Assembly (NCBI RefSeq): GCF_017742995.1
Contig: NZ_CP072425.1
Location: 496,001-560,000 of the forward strand
DNA: 64,000 bases
Reading direction: 5' to 3'
Origin: Pseudoalteromonas viridis
Lineage (GTDB): Bacteria > Pseudomonadota > Gammaproteobacteria > Enterobacterales > Alteromonadaceae
A program made the position numbers and the translations under genes. The notes under the pieces are model-generated. The model searched no databases. It was not told the origin of the DNA and worked only from the letters and a program-made list of their open reading frames with translations. Within the stretch, counting starts at the first letter, position 1. Each line of letters opens with the position of its first letter. Shown piece after piece: positions 8,137-18,789 of the stretch.

Positions 8137-9312
8137 TTACGGAATTTTTACCGCACTGACTTCACCATCACGGGTGTACAGGATCAACGTGTCATCCACC
8201 ACGATAGGCTCAACGAAAAAGCCTGAGCTATCAAACTCTTCACGCGAAACCAGCTGTCCGGTTTGCTTATCCAGCCAGTGCAGGTTACCTTCCTGATCGC
8301 CTACGACCAGATAGTTGCCAGCCACCGCAGGTGTGGTCAGATACCAACCTCGCAATGCAGGCTGGCTCCAGCGTTCAATGCCAGACTCTCTATCTAGAGC
8401 ATAGAGCACGCCTTCACTGTCTACCAAATAAATGGTATTCAGCTCAACACTGAGGTCGCGGTAACTGCTATATTCTCGGTCCCACAATACATTACCATTG
8501 CGCACATCCAGGGCAGCCAGTTTACCATTATAGGCAATGGTATACACGGTACTGCCGACGACAACGGGCTTGGTATCCACATCAACCAGACGTTCGAACT
8601 CGGAAGCGCCTTTTGCCAGGGCGATGTCTGTGCTCCAGGCCATAAAGCCATTCTCGGCTATCAAAACCGACAACTTGCCGCTTTCTTCGCCAACCAGTAC
8701 ACCGCCATTGGCTGAGGTGGGTGAACTCAAACCACGCAATGTCAGTGCCGGTACTTCCTGCTCAAACTGCCAGCGTTCTTCACCAGTATCCGGGTGCAGT
8801 GCCAACAGTTTGCCAGAGCCCAGGTTGACATATACTAAGCCGTCTCCGGCAGCTGGTGTTGAAAGTGCCTCACCTGGTACAGACTTACGCCAGATGATCT
8901 CCCCGGTGTCACGGTCCAGTGCAATCACTTCACCGTGCTCAGAGCCGATATACAATTTGCCATAGGCCTGCAAAATGCCGCCCGACAGCTTTGCTGTGTC
9001 ATCGTCTTCCCAGGGCCAGAACGCCGGGTTCTCGCGTGTATCGACTTCCCACAGCGTGTCACCACTGCTGACATCCAGCGCAGCAACCAAGCCATTGCGC
9101 TCAGCCACATACACCGTACTCTGGTAAAAGGTGGGCGTCAGACGAGAGAAGTAGTGCTCAACACCATCACCCACAGATTCCTGCCAGACCACGTCTGTTT
9201 CAAACTGGTTTACGATTTCAGGTAGTACCAGCTCTTCTTCATCATCACTTGAAGAGCACCCCAGCAATGACGCCATACATAGCGCCAAAGAGGCCATAGT
9301 CAACTTCTTCAT
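8137..9312 (-). CDS. bamB: outer membrane protein assembly factor BamB (lipoprotein)
   Basis: 391 residues. The start MKKLTMASLALCMASLLGCSSS is a lipoprotein signal with lipobox SLLGC. The body is a PQQ-like eight-bladed beta-propeller with repeats of the form GxLxALDxxTGExxW (for example ALHPDTGEERWQ and ALDRDTGEIIWR). BamB sits on the inner face of the outer membrane and helps BamA fold beta-barrel proteins. It directly follows the YfgM-like gene (9 bp gap), the standard yfgM-bamB-der order. AAGGAGT precedes the ATG. Confidence 0.96.
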   Translation of the reverse strand: MKKLTMASLALCMASLLGCSSSDDEEELVLPEIVNQFETDVVWQESVGDGVEHYFSRLTPTFYQSTVYVAERNGLVAALDVSSGDTLWEVDTRENPAFWPWEDDDTAKLSGGILQAYGKLYIGSEHGEVIALDRDTGEIIWRKSVPGEALSTPAAGDGLVYVNLGSGKLLALHPDTGEERWQFEQEVPALTLRGLSSPTSANGGVLVGEESGKLSVLIAENGFMAWSTDIALAKGASEFERLVDVDTKPVVVGSTVYTIAYNGKLAALDVRNGNVLWDREYSSYRDLSVELNTIYLVDSEGVLYALDRESGIERWSQPALRGWYLTTPAVAGNYLVVGDQEGNLHWLDKQTGQLVSREEFDSSGFFVEPIVVDDTLILYTRDGEVSAVKIP

Positions 9313-9321
9313 GGCTACTCC

Positions 9322-9939
9322 TTACAGTGCTGCTGTGCCAGCCAGGTCGTCCAGTTTAATTTGTAGCAGTGGATTATTGTCGCTGCCACCGGCGGTCACT
9401 GCCTTTTGGTAAGCATCACGCGCAGCGTCTTTTTTGCCTTGTGCCAGCAGAATATCACCTTTGACTTCAGCAACCTGAGCAACGAAGCTCTCGGGCATTG
9501 GGTTGCCCAAAGTAGCCAGTGCAGCAGTGTAATCTTCACGCGCTGCCTGTACACGAGCCAGACGCAGATAGGCCGTCGCTTTTAGCTCAGGTGTTTTGAC
9601 TGAATCTGCCGCAAAGGTAAGTTTTTCTTGTGCCACATCCAGCTTGCCTTGCTCAACCGCTTCCTTTGCCGCCACAAAGGCAGCCAGAACGGCGTAGCTA
9701 GACTCGCCATTGTTTGCTAAAAAGTCATCGCTTTTGGTCAGAACGTCACCACTATCAACCAGTTGGTTGTAGGCTTCAGAACCTGCCTCTGCGGTGTCGA
9801 TTTGATGCTGGTTATACGCTTTCCAGCCATACAGGCCACCCAGGCCCAGCACCGCGCCGATGATCAAAGATGTTCCATTTTCGCGGAAAAATCGTTTTAT
9901 TGCTTCGGCTTGTTGTTCTTCTGTTGAATAAATTTCCAT
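9322..9939 (-). CDS. yfgM: YfgM family inner-membrane tetratricopeptide protein
   Basis: 205 residues. Cytoplasmic N-terminus (EIYSTEEQQAEAIKRFFRENG), one membrane helix (LIIGAVLGLGGLYGWKAY, about residues 26-43) and a periplasmic TPR-like region rich in Ala-paired helices. In E. coli YfgM binds PpiD and the Sec translocon and also affects RcsB levels. Position between hisS and bamB is the conserved location. The family assignment is confident; its partner here is inferred. Confidence 0.92.
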   Translation of the reverse strand: MEIYSTEEQQAEAIKRFFRENGTSLIIGAVLGLGGLYGWKAYNQHQIDTAEAGSEAYNQLVDSGDVLTKSDDFLANNGESSYAVLAAFVAAKEAVEQGKLDVAQEKLTFAADSVKTPELKATAYLRLARVQAAREDYTAALATLGNPMPESFVAQVAEVKGDILLAQGKKDAARDAYQKAVTAGGSDNNPLLQIKLDDLAGTAAL

Positions 9940-10011
9940 TCTGACCTCTTAATTAATAGAGTAAAGCCAGTCTTTTCAGATATCTGGCCTGACTTTACTG
10001 CGCTGCAGCGC

Positions 10012-11289
10012 TTAATCCACTAACGCCGACAGCAAGCTTTTTGCCTCTGCCAGTGTCAGGGTAACTTGTTCTTTATGTTCGCGGAGATACTTAACAGTCA
10101 CCTTCCCTTCGGCCAATTCATCTTCGCCAAAAATCAGTGCAACCACAGCATCGCTTTTGTCCGCACGTTTCAGTTGTTTTTTGAAGTTGCCGCCACCGGC
10201 ATTGACCAGTACGCGCAGGCCTGGAATTTCACTGCGTAGTTGTTGCGCGATGACCGGAGCCTGAATGCCAGCCTGCTCACCCATAGCCGCAACAAATACA
10301 TCCGCACTGCGGCGTAAAGCTCCCAGGCGCTCCATCTCTTTGAGCATCAGTACCAGACGCTCCATGCCCATGGCGAAGCCAACGGCCGGCGTGGCTTTAC
10401 CGCCGAGCTGCTCGACCATGCCATCATAACGGCCACCGGCACACACAGTGCCCTGTGCACCTAAACTATCTGTCACCCATTCGAACACAGTGCGGTTATA
10501 ATAATCCAGGCCGCGTACCAGTTTTTCGTTAACCTGGTATTCGACGCCTGCAGCCTCTAAACGTTCACATAAATTTGCAAAATGTTGACGCGACTCGTCA
10601 TCCAGGTATTCAGACAGTTTTGGTGCATCCACCAAAATAGCTTGTACGTCGGGGTTTTTGCTGTCCAATACGCGCAGCGGGTTGCTGTACATACGACGCT
10701 TTGAATCTTCGTCCAGGTGCGCTTCGTGTTGCTCCAAAAAGGCAATCAAGGCATCACGATAAGTGGCACGTGCTTCGTTTGACCCCAGGGAATTCAGCTC
10801 CAGGCGAACAAATTCGCTGATCCCAAACTGTTGCCACAAACGGGCCGTCATCAGGATCACTTCGGCGTCCATGTCGGCACTGGCCACGCCAAAGGTTTCC
10901 ACACCAAACTGGTGGAACTGGCGGTAACGGCCCTTTTGCGGACGCTCATGACGGAACATCGGACCCATATACCACAAACGCTGCTCCTGGTTGTACAGTA
11001 AGCCATGCTGGTTACCGGCTCGTGCACACACGGCGGTCCCTTCAGGACGCAAGGTCAGGAGATCGCCATTGCGATCTTCGAAGGTATACATTTCTTTTTC
11101 AACGACGTCGGTGACTTCACCAATCGAGCGCTTAAACAGCTCGGTGGACTCCACGATGGGAAAACGGATCTCCTGATATCCAAAAGATGCCACTGTGTCA
11201 CGTAAGATAGATTCTACCTTCTGCCAGACTTGCGTATCACCCGGCAGACAATCGTTCATACCTCGAATTGCCTGAATTTGTTTTGCCAC
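10012..11289 (-). CDS. hisS: histidyl-tRNA synthetase
   Basis: 425 residues, class II synthetase. Motif 2 ([17 protein letters not shown]), the histidine-specific loops [15 protein letters not shown] and [15 protein letters not shown], and motif 3 ([15 protein letters not shown]) are all present, followed by the anticodon-binding domain. It charges tRNA-His in the cytoplasm. It lies between ispG (135 bp upstream) and yfgM, as in most gammaproteobacteria. Confidence 0.98.
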   Translation of the reverse strand: MAKQIQAIRGMNDCLPGDTQVWQKVESILRDTVASFGYQEIRFPIVESTELFKRSIGEVTDVVEKEMYTFEDRNGDLLTLRPEGTAVCARAGNQHGLLYNQEQRLWYMGPMFRHERPQKGRYRQFHQFGVETFGVASADMDAEVILMTARLWQQFGISEFVRLELNSLGSNEARATYRDALIAFLEQHEAHLDEDSKRRMYSNPLRVLDSKNPDVQAILVDAPKLSEYLDDESRQHFANLCERLEAAGVEYQVNEKLVRGLDYYNRTVFEWVTDSLGAQGTVCAGGRYDGMVEQLGGKATPAVGFAMGMERLVLMLKEMERLGALRRSADVFVAAMGEQAGIQAPVIAQQLRSEIPGLRVLVNAGGGNFKKQLKRADKSDAVVALIFGEDELAEGKVTVKYLREHKEQVTLTLAEAKSLLSALVD

Positions 11290-11423
11290 TGAAATTCCTA
11301 GTAATCTAATTTTTTTACACGAAATGGGTGGCTATGCCCGATGGCTTAGCCATTCCTGATAAACCCGCTATTATACCCAGCTCGGCTAAAACGTAAACGC
11401 TTAGTTTGCCGGGCCTGCGTTAC

Positions 11424-12542
11424 TTACTCGACTATCTTGACGTCGATTTTGGGTTCGTTTTGTTGTTTTTCAACATAACTGCGTACCTGCTCTTCCAGCT
11501 GCTCGACGATATGGTCGTTATCAATACGCAGTTTCTGGCGCTCGCCATTGATGTATAAGCCCGAGCGACGGTTTGCACCGGCCAGGCCCAAATCGCTCAC
11601 CAAGGCTTCACCCGGACCATTGACCACGCAACCAATGACAGACACGGAAATCGGCGCTGTGATGTCTTCAAGGCGCTCTTCGAGCTGGTTCATAGTGTTG
11701 ACCACGTCAAACTCCTGGCGAGAGCAGCTGGGGCAAGCGATAAAGTTAATGCCGCGCGAGCGAATGCGCAGCGACTTTAGAATATCAAAGCCGACTTTGA
11801 CTTCCTGAACCGGATCGGCCGCTAAAGATACACGCAGCGTATCACCAATCCCCTCGGCCAACAGCATGCCCAGGCCCACTGCCGATTTAACCGAACCGGC
11901 ACGCATCCCACCGGCTTCGGTGATCCCTAAATGCAGTGGCTGATCAATCTCTTTGGCCAGCAGACGATAGGCGCCCACAGCTAAGAAAACGTCCGACGCT
12001 TTGACTGACACTTTAAACTGGTCAAAGTCGAGTCGTTGCAGTATCTCAACGTGGCGCATCGCTGATTCAAGCAAAGCTTCGGGTGTTGGTTCGCCATATT
12101 TTTCCTGCAGATCACGCTCCAGCGAGCCACCATTAACCCCGATGCGAATTGGAATGTTCTTATCACGTGCTGCATCGACTACCGCACGAATACGCTCTTC
12201 ATTACCTATGTTGCCAGGGTTGATGCGCAAGCAATCCACACCATACTCGGCGACTTTCAGGGCGATACGATAGTCAAAATGAATATCGGCCACCAAAGGT
12301 ATCTCGGACTGCTCCTTGATACTCTTAAACGCTTCTGCGGCTTCCATGGTGGGTACTGATACTCGCACTATGTCCGCACCCGCATCGGCAATCGCCCGGA
12401 TCTGCGCCACGGTGGCGTCTACGTCCAGGGTATTGGTGTTGGTCATCGACTGCACGGCGATCGGTGCTCCGTCCCCGATGGGCACATTCCCCACATTAAT
12501 GCGCGTGGATTTTCTACGTTTGATCGGTGATTCTGAAAACAT
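11424..12542 (-). CDS. ispG: 4-hydroxy-3-methylbut-2-enyl diphosphate synthase (flavodoxin)
   Basis: 372 residues. IspG converts the cyclic diphosphate MEcPP to HMBPP in the non-mevalonate isoprenoid pathway. The TIM-barrel part carries the phosphate-binding segments [10 protein letters not shown] and LRINPGNIG; the [4Fe-4S] ligands are in CPSCSRQEF and [12 protein letters not shown]. It starts 5 bp after the rodZ stop, so the two are in one transcript, the usual rodZ-ispG-hisS order. Confidence 0.98.
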   Translation of the reverse strand: MFSESPIKRRKSTRINVGNVPIGDGAPIAVQSMTNTNTLDVDATVAQIRAIADAGADIVRVSVPTMEAAEAFKSIKEQSEIPLVADIHFDYRIALKVAEYGVDCLRINPGNIGNEERIRAVVDAARDKNIPIRIGVNGGSLERDLQEKYGEPTPEALLESAMRHVEILQRLDFDQFKVSVKASDVFLAVGAYRLLAKEIDQPLHLGITEAGGMRAGSVKSAVGLGMLLAEGIGDTLRVSLAADPVQEVKVGFDILKSLRIRSRGINFIACPSCSRQEFDVVNTMNQLEERLEDITAPISVSVIGCVVNGPGEALVSDLGLAGANRRSGLYINGERQKLRIDNDHIVEQLEEQVRSYVEKQQNEPKIDVKIVE

Positions 12543-12547
12543 GACGA

Positions 12548-13558
12548 TTACTCTGCTAACGGTAAATTAAATTTGGCTAAACGATTGCGTGGCAGGCTTG
12601 AAATGTCGACGGCTGCGCCATCCAGCGTGATGCTCACGGCCAGGTGTTTGCCCAGTACGACGGAAAACGGGGCCTGTCCACTGACGGTCATGGTGTATCC
12701 CGCTTTTTTAACGCCAAACGCAACCCGCTCCTGACTGGCATCAAAGATCTCAACCCAGCTGTCTTCTTTAAACACCATCACAATGGTGCTCTGAGCAAGA
12801 TCGGATTGTGCATCACCCGATACAGTTTCTACAGCCGGTGTTGCCGGTACTTCACTGTCATTATCGCGCTGTTCAGTCGAACTTTGCGCGGGCTCTGGCA
12901 GTACCTCAGGTTGACCTTCAGGCGCCTGCGCCCCAGATGCAGGCTGTGCTTCCACACTTGATTCAACGATCTCAGGCGTATTTTGTCGCGCATTATCTGC
13001 AACCGATGTGTCAGTAACTGACGTATCAGGCAGCGCTACTGAGCGAGCGGCATTCAATGTGTCGGATGCTGCTTGCTGCGTATTATCTGTTGTCACGCTG
13101 CTCTGCGGGATGTCCAGGGCGTCACCTGGCGTGATCTCACTTTGGCTGCTGCTGGTTTGCCAGAACCAAATTGCTGAACAGCCTATTACCAGAATTAACA
13201 CCGCATAACTGACCCACATCAGGCGGTTGTCGTGGGCTTCTTTTTCCGTGCGGCGCGAAAAGCTTTTCATTTTGCCTTTTTGCTCTGGTACAACCGGCGA
13301 CTGGTAGAGTTTCAGGGTTTGTTGTGCATCCAGACCCAGCAAACCGCAGTAGCTTTTTATATAGCCACGCACAAAGGTCTCAGGACCGAGTTTATGGTAG
13401 TCGTCCTGCTCCAGTTTGTTGATCTGGGTTTCACTGAGCTTCAGCCGTGCGGAAATTTCCTCATAGCTGACGCCCTTCTCATGTCTGGCCTTGGCCAGTG
13501 TTTGTCCAAGCGACAATAAGTCGCTGCTGTTGTCTGTGTCTATTTCTGCTTCGTTCAT
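12548..13558 (-). CDS. rodZ: cytoskeletal protein RodZ
   Basis: 336 residues. An N-terminal HTH ([19 protein letters not shown] to about residue 85) binds MreB, one membrane helix ([18 protein letters not shown], around 115-135) crosses the inner membrane, then a Ser/Thr/Gln/Pro-rich linker and a C-terminal DUF4115 beta domain ([17 protein letters not shown]). RodZ links MreB filaments to the elongation machinery and sets rod shape. The ATG overlaps the stop of the pilW-like gene (ATGA), indicating translational coupling. Confidence 0.96.
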   Translation of the reverse strand: MNEAEIDTDNSSDLLSLGQTLAKARHEKGVSYEEISARLKLSETQINKLEQDDYHKLGPETFVRGYIKSYCGLLGLDAQQTLKLYQSPVVPEQKGKMKSFSRRTEKEAHDNRLMWVSYAVLILVIGCSAIWFWQTSSSQSEITPGDALDIPQSSVTTDNTQQAASDTLNAARSVALPDTSVTDTSVADNARQNTPEIVESSVEAQPASGAQAPEGQPEVLPEPAQSSTEQRDNDSEVPATPAVETVSGDAQSDLAQSTIVMVFKEDSWVEIFDASQERVAFGVKKAGYTMTVSGQAPFSVVLGKHLAVSITLDGAAVDISSLPRNRLAKFNLPLAE

Positions 13559-15207
13559 AAAATATAATTATCTGGATCCACGATTAAGAGATGCCGTCCT
13601 GGTTGTAAGACGATATCCGGGGTCAATTTGTTCCACCGCATCAGGTCGTCAATCTGAAGTTCATATTCCATTGCAATGTCGAACAGCGACTGACCTTCGC
13701 CTATGGTGTGTACTATCTTCGGATTATTTAAATACACCACCTGACCAATTGATAGCTGGTCTGACTCGCGCAAATTATTCCATGCCATCAGCTTGTCTAA
13801 CTTAAGGTTATACTTCACTGAGACGCTAAACAGATTCTCCCCCAACCGAATCGTGTGCTGAGGGACGCTAGGTAACACAATATCGCGGTTCAACAGGCCG
13901 CCTGAGACGCGACTTTGAGCGCGCTCTTCAGTGCTTTGCTCAGGTAGTTGCGCAAGCCAGCTGTCTGTCCGGGGCGTCTCGTCACGGGTACGTGAGGTAG
14001 GCGCCGAAAACGCGATATCAGTCGGGTCGGGCTCATAGAAAACAACCTGGCCTTGGGTGCGCGGGGCAACCGGCTTAATCGTCTGTGTAGCCTTGTCCGA
14101 CGCTGTTGCCGGGGCCGCTACTGTATCCGCTTTGGGTGAATCCCCGGTGAATTGCTGTGTCCGCAAAGAACGAGTTTGTACAGGCGCTGGTGCTGACTGT
14201 GGGGTAACAGCCTCAGGTACTGTGAACTCTGGCGCAGACGCCTGAGTACGAACAACGCCAGGCTCCACTTTACGGCGCACTTTGATCTTAGGCTCAGCCA
14301 CCAAGTGCGTGGGTGATTTATGAGTGATTTTAGTCAACTGGGCCTGACGGTATTGCTCTTTCAGACGCTCAAACTCGCTGTCTTTCAGACGCTGCTGGAT
14401 CACCAGGGCCGCCTGTGGAGAATCCGGGTAGGTTTGCAACAACAAAGCGGCCGTTTCTTCGGCCTGCTGCAAATGGCCTTTGCGCAGCTCCAATAAATGA
14501 GACAGCAATAAACCACGTGCCGAGACAAAGCCACGAGCACCATACACCTTGAGTATTTCTTGTGAGCGGTGTAGCTCACTCTTTGCATAGTGCAGACCTG
14601 CCATAAGCAGCAGGGTCGACTGGCGCTGACCATTGTGTTTTTCGGCACTGCGCAGATAGTCCAGCGCCAGTTCAAAATTGTCCTGACGCAATGCACATAA
14701 GGCTAAATTTTCATAACTTTGTGCAACACGAATATAGCTTGGGATCTCAATGGCTTTAAACAGCTGCTCCGCTGCTTCATCATATTTACCGATGCGACAT
14801 AAAAAAGTGCCATAGTTATTGAGCGTGTTTGGGTCTTTCGGGTCCAGCGCCAGTGCTTTTTGATAGGCCTGCTCGGCACGGCCATTCTCTTCTACCTGCT
14901 CATAGTAATAAGCCAAAGAATAGTGGGCCTCGGGAAGTTGCGGCGCCAGTGTCAGCGCGCGCTCAAGATTATACTTGGCCTGCGTATTATTGCCTTTGGC
15001 CAAATATTGCAATGCCAACGAAATACGAGTTTTAGCGGCTCCTTCCCGACTGACCTTACTTTGGACGACGGGCTTGCCGCTGTTGGTATAGCGGGTTTCG
15101 GTTACGCAACCACTGAGCAACACACCTAAGGTTAGCAGTAATCCGGTACGCCCGACCACAGTGCGCTTTGAGACCTCAAAGGAGAAACTTTTTACCAATG
15201 AAAACAT
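13555..15207 (-). CDS. pilW: type IV pilus biogenesis lipoprotein PilW/PilF fused to two LysM domains
   Basis: About 550 residues from the ATG at 15207. The lipobox in TLGVLLSGCV marks an outer-membrane lipoprotein; a TPR region of some six repeats follows (AHYSLAYYYEQV, NTLNNYGTFLCRIGKYDEA), as in PilW/PilF, the pilotin that helps assemble the PilQ secretin. The family is normally about 250 residues. Here a long Gln/Pro/Thr-rich linker leads to two C-terminal LysM modules (HTIRLGENLFSVSVKYN and HTIGEGQSLFDIAMEYE), which would bind peptidoglycan. No strong ribosome site precedes 15207; a frame extending to 15282 and a GTG inside the signal peptide are alternatives. Its stop overlaps the rodZ start. 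Confidence 0.88.
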   Translation of the reverse strand: MFSLVKSFSFEVSKRTVVGRTGLLLTLGVLLSGCVTETRYTNSGKPVVQSKVSREGAAKTRISLALQYLAKGNNTQAKYNLERALTLAPQLPEAHYSLAYYYEQVEENGRAEQAYQKALALDPKDPNTLNNYGTFLCRIGKYDEAAEQLFKAIEIPSYIRVAQSYENLALCALRQDNFELALDYLRSAEKHNGQRQSTLLLMAGLHYAKSELHRSQEILKVYGARGFVSARGLLLSHLLELRKGHLQQAEETAALLLQTYPDSPQAALVIQQRLKDSEFERLKEQYRQAQLTKITHKSPTHLVAEPKIKVRRKVEPGVVRTQASAPEFTVPEAVTPQSAPAPVQTRSLRTQQFTGDSPKADTVAAPATASDKATQTIKPVAPRTQGQVVFYEPDPTDIAFSAPTSRTRDETPRTDSWLAQLPEQSTEERAQSRVSGGLLNRDIVLPSVPQHTIRLGENLFSVSVKYNLKLDKLMAWNNLRESDQLSIGQVVYLNNPKIVHTIGEGQSLFDIAMEYELQIDDLMRWNKLTPDIVLQPGRHLLIVDPDNYIL

Positions 15208-15342
15208 AGCTAAACTAAACACTTTAGTTAAAAGCGCGCACTGACAGGTGACAGTCGGCGCAAGGCCGCAGGCATAGCTCACCAGAGCGCGGTTGATCTA
15301 TGCCCATATATTACCCGAATGCGTTCGAGTTTCACCCTTTTT

Positions 15343-16473
15343 TTAGCCGACCTTCACCGCTATCGCGTTGTCTTCCAGCTGCTTTTTCTTGGCCAGACGC
15401 TTGGTTCTGTCGACCACGTCTCCTACCAGCTGACCACAGGCAGCATCGATATCATCGCCACGGGTACGGCGCACGATACAGGTTAACCCGGCTGCCTGAA
15501 GTACTTTAGAGAAACGGTCGATACGACTGTTGCTCGAACGTCCATACTCGTTACCCGGGAACGGGTTGAATGGGATCAGGTTGATCTTAGACGGCGTACC
15601 TTTTAATACCTGAACCAGCTCATGGGCATGATCGGTGCTGTCGTTCACGCCCTGCAACATCACATATTCGATGGTGACATCTTTATTAGCCTTAGAACCA
15701 TCAATATAACGACGACAGGCCGCCAGGAACTCTTCAATCGGGTACTTTTTGTTGATAGGCACCAGCTCATCACGCAGCGGGTTGTTTGGCGCATGCAAGG
15801 AAATCGCCAGTGCTACGTCAATTTTTTCTTTCAGAATATCTAATGCCGGTACCACACCCGAAGTACTCAAAGTCACACGACGCTTAGACAGACCAAATGC
15901 CCAGTCGTCCATCATCAGTTCCATGGCAGGCACTACGTTATTGATGTTGAGCAGCGGCTCACCCATACCCATCATCACCACGTTGGTGATAGGACGCTTG
16001 GTGCTGTCGCCATCATGCAAGCCGATGTCTTTGGCTACGCGCCACACCTGGCCGATGATCTCACTGACTTTCAGGTTACGGTTAAAGCCCTGTTGCGCCG
16101 TCGAGCAGAAAGTACACTCCAGCGCACAGCCCACTTGAGAAGACACACACAAAGTGGCGCGGTCTTTTTCCGGGATCCACACGGTCTCGACTTCCTGTCC
16201 GCCATCCAGTACAAGGGCGTACTTGATGGTGCCATCACTGGCTTGCTGACGCACGGAGATCTCCGGTGCACGGATCTCACATTCAGCCTGCAACTTAGCG
16301 CGCAGCTTTTTATTGATGTTGCTCATATCATCGAAGTTATCGATGCCGAAGTGGTAAATCCATTTCATGACCTGATCGGCGCGAAACGGCTTTTCACCGT
16401 ATGATGCAAACAACTCGCGCATCCCCTCGCGATTTAAATCAAGTAAGTTAATTTTTTTCTCAGTCGTAGTCAT
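15343..16473 (-). CDS. rlmN: dual-specificity 23S rRNA/tRNA adenine C2 methyltransferase RlmN
   Basis: 376 residues. Radical-SAM motif [14 protein letters not shown] (CxxxCxxC), [15 protein letters not shown] and the C-terminal [12 protein letters not shown] with the methyl-carrying Cys are all visible. It methylates C2 of A2503 in 23S rRNA and A37 in some tRNAs. It sits between ndk and pilW, the conserved order. A long inverted repeat lies in the gap toward ndk. Confidence 0.98.
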   Translation of the reverse strand: MTTTEKKINLLDLNREGMRELFASYGEKPFRADQVMKWIYHFGIDNFDDMSNINKKLRAKLQAECEIRAPEISVRQQASDGTIKYALVLDGGQEVETVWIPEKDRATLCVSSQVGCALECTFCSTAQQGFNRNLKVSEIIGQVWRVAKDIGLHDGDSTKRPITNVVMMGMGEPLLNINNVVPAMELMMDDWAFGLSKRRVTLSTSGVVPALDILKEKIDVALAISLHAPNNPLRDELVPINKKYPIEEFLAACRRYIDGSKANKDVTIEYVMLQGVNDSTDHAHELVQVLKGTPSKINLIPFNPFPGNEYGRSSNSRIDRFSKVLQAAGLTCIVRRTRGDDIDAACGQLVGDVVDRTKRLAKKKQLEDNAIAVKVG

Positions 16474-16561
16474 GAAACAACCCCAGATCAGATGACGGCC
16501 AGTGCAAATTTAATAAAACGCTGAATTGTACAAAATTTAATCAGCGCTTTCAAATCTGAAT

Positions 16562-16605
16562 ACTTTGCTAAGCCTGCTGTCTGTCGCATTCAGGCTTAGC
16601 AAAGT
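16562..16605. repeat. perfect 15-bp inverted repeat between ndk and rlmN
   Basis: ACTTTGCTAAGCCTG (16562-16576) pairs perfectly with 16591-16605 around a 14-nt loop. No T-run follows on either strand, so it is not a standard terminator. It lies downstream of the ndk terminator and about 90 bp upstream of the rlmN start, so it may be a leader structure, an operator or a fragment of an intergenic repeat. Confidence 0.6.
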
Positions 16606-16621
16606 GCATCAGGGACGAAAA

Positions 16622-16639
16622 AAGGGCGCTAAGGCCCTT
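16622..16639 (-). terminator. rho-independent terminator after ndk
   Basis: AAGGGC and GCCCTT form the stem with a 6-nt loop, followed on the minus strand by a run of six T. It lies 22 bp beyond the ndk stop. Confidence 0.82.
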
Positions 16640-16661
16640 CTTTGATGTCACCGTGCTCGAA

Positions 16662-17093
16662 TTAACGAGTACGTGCGCACAGCTCTTCTTCAGTGAAGAA
16701 GTAAGCGATTTCACGTGCAGCAGACTCTGGAGCGTCTGAACCGTGTACCGCGTTCTCGTCGATGCTGTCAGCGTAGTCAGCACGTAGCGTACCCGCTAGC
16801 GCTTCAGCTGGGTTAGTTGCACCCATGATTTCACGGTTTTTACGGATTGCATCTTCGCCTTCAAGAACCTGAACCATTACTGGACCAGAAGTCATGAACT
16901 CAACCAAAGCACCGAAGAAAGGACGCTCTTTGTGTTCTGCGTAGAAACCTTCCGCTTTCTCTTGAGAAAGGTGGATCATTTTAGCTGCAACGATCTTCAG
17001 ACCAGCAGACTCGAAACGGTTGTAGATTGCACCGATGTGGTTTTTAGCGACCGCATCAGGCTTAACGATTGAAAAAGTACGCTCTAAAGCCAT
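16662..17093 (-). CDS. ndk: nucleoside diphosphate kinase
   Basis: 143 residues, full length for the family. [12 protein letters not shown] at the start, the KPF-type binding residues, and the active-site histidine in [12 protein letters not shown] are present. It transfers the gamma phosphate of ATP to other nucleoside diphosphates through phospho-His. The gene has its own terminator and a leader of its own, and codon use looks highly optimised compared with neighbours, as expected of an abundant enzyme. Confidence 0.98.
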   Translation of the reverse strand: MALERTFSIVKPDAVAKNHIGAIYNRFESAGLKIVAAKMIHLSQEKAEGFYAEHKERPFFGALVEFMTSGPVMVQVLEGEDAIRKNREIMGATNPAEALAGTLRADYADSIDENAVHGSDAPESAAREIAYFFTEEELCARTR

Positions 17094-17406
17094 CTTTTTT
17101 GCTCCAAAATGAAATTAATGAATTTATACGGGCGCGAATTATACGCGTTTTAGATGTAAAAACCTACTATTTCTGTCCCGCGATGATTTTGTGTGAAACC
17201 AGGCCTTATGTGGCCGCAGGTTGGGCAATTTGTCAGGGACCCCGCAAAACCTGATCCAAGTCAAAAAACACCTCGACGGCTTGCCCTATACTGCGCCGCT
17301 TTTTGATTTAACCCAATCGTCCGGCCTACTGCAATGCAGGGCGCGCAGACGATTGATTTACCCCAACAGCTGACCCGTAATCAGTTCAATGTATGAGGTT
17401 TTTGAG
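17094..17406. other. divergent intergenic region, ndk / trhP
   Basis: No coding sequence seen. It should hold the ndk promoter (leftward) and the trhP promoter (rightward). CAATCGTC at 17314-17321 and GACGATTG at 17348-17355 form an 8-bp inverted repeat with TTGATTTA on both sides, within the trhP leader; its function is unknown. Confidence 0.5.
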
Positions 17407-18765
17407 ATGTTTGTACCTGAGCTCCTTTCACCCGCCGGTAGTTTAAAGAATATGCGTTACGCTTTTGCGTACGGTGCCGATGCCGTGTATGCCGGCCAGC
17501 CGCGCTACAGCCTGCGTGTGCGCAACAATGAATTCGATCTGGCTAATCTGGAAATTGGCATTAACGAAGCCCACCAGCAAAATAAAAAGCTGTATGTGGT
17601 CTCTAACATTGCGCCGCACAACGGCAAGGTCAAAACTTACCTGCGCGATATTGAGCCAGTCATTGCCATGCAACCGGACGCGCTGATCATGTCTGATCCG
17701 GGTCTTATCATGCTGGTACGCGAAAAGTGGCCCGATATGCCCATTCATCTGTCCGTTCAGGCCAACGCCGTCAACTATGCCGCGGTGCAGTTTTGGGCAA
17801 AGCAAGGCATAGAACGGGTGATCCTGTCACGAGAGCTGTCTTTGGAAGAAATTGCCGAGATCCGCACTTTGTGTCCGGATACCGAACTGGAAGTGTTCGT
17901 GCATGGTGCGCTGTGTATGGCCTACTCAGGGCGTTGTCTGCTTTCTGGCTACATTAATAAACGCGACCCGAACCAGGGCACCTGCACCAATGCCTGCCGC
18001 TGGAGCTACGACGTTAAGCCGGGAGAAGAAAATGCCACAGGCGATGTGGTGCACAAAATTGACCCACAACAGGTGATCCCAACTTTAGGCGACGGACAAC
18101 CGACCGATCAGGTGTTTATGCTTGAAGAGCAAGGTCGCCCGGGAGAGTATATGCCGGCCTTTGAAGATGAGCATGGCACTTACATTATGAACTCCAAAGA
18201 CTTACGTGCCGTGCAATACGTTGATCAGCTGACCAAGATGGGCGTGCACAGCCTGAAAATTGAAGGCCGGACTAAGTCTTTTTACTATGTTGCCAGAACT
18301 GCGCAAGTTTATCGCCGCGCCATTGACGATGCCGTCGCGGGCAAACCGTTCGACCCGTCACTGATGCGAACACTGGAAAATCTGGCGCACAGAGGCTACA
18401 CCGAAGGCTTCCTCAAGCGTCATGCCCATCAGGAGTATCAAAACTATGAGTACGGTCATTCAGTGTCTGATCAACAGCAGTTTGTTGGCGAGATTTTGGG
18501 TCGCCACGACAATGGCCTGGTGGAAATTGACGTTAAAAACAAATTCTGTACCGGCCACAGCCTGGAGCTGATGACCCCTCAGGGCAATATCAGCTTTAAC
18601 CTTGAGCACATGGAAAATAAAAAAGGTGAGCAGATCAGCGATGCCAAGGGCTCGGGCCATATTGTGAAAATCCCACTGCCCGAAGACATTGACCTGAGCC
18701 ACGCTATTTTGATGCGTAACCTGGGTGCACAGGAAGATACCCGCAATCCGTTTAAAAAAGCCTGA
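17407..18765 (+). CDS. trhP: tRNA 5-hydroxyuridine modification protein TrhP (YegQ, peptidase U32 family)
   Basis: 452 residues from the ATG at 17407, chosen because GAGG lies 8 bases before it and the family starts MFxPELLSPAG. Marks include ELLSPAGSLKNMRYAFAYGADAVYAG, the HGALCMAYSGRCLLS motif with neighbouring Cys residues (CTNACRW), and KIEGRTKSFYY. TrhP, with its accessory ferredoxin, makes 5-hydroxyuridine at position 34 of tRNA from prephenate. The following gene is exactly that type of ferredoxin. Confidence 0.95.
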   Translation: MFVPELLSPAGSLKNMRYAFAYGADAVYAGQPRYSLRVRNNEFDLANLEIGINEAHQQNKKLYVVSNIAPHNGKVKTYLRDIEPVIAMQPDALIMSDPGLIMLVREKWPDMPIHLSVQANAVNYAAVQFWAKQGIERVILSRELSLEEIAEIRTLCPDTELEVFVHGALCMAYSGRCLLSGYINKRDPNQGTCTNACRWSYDVKPGEENATGDVVHKIDPQQVIPTLGDGQPTDQVFMLEEQGRPGEYMPAFEDEHGTYIMNSKDLRAVQYVDQLTKMGVHSLKIEGRTKSFYYVARTAQVYRRAIDDAVAGKPFDPSLMRTLENLAHRGYTEGFLKRHAHQEYQNYEYGHSVSDQQQFVGEILGRHDNGLVEIDVKNKFCTGHSLELMTPQGNISFNLEHMENKKGEQISDAKGSGHIVKIPLPEDIDLSHAILMRNLGAQEDTRNPFKKA

Positions 18766-18789
18766 ACCGGCCAGAGCGGAGCGTAAACC

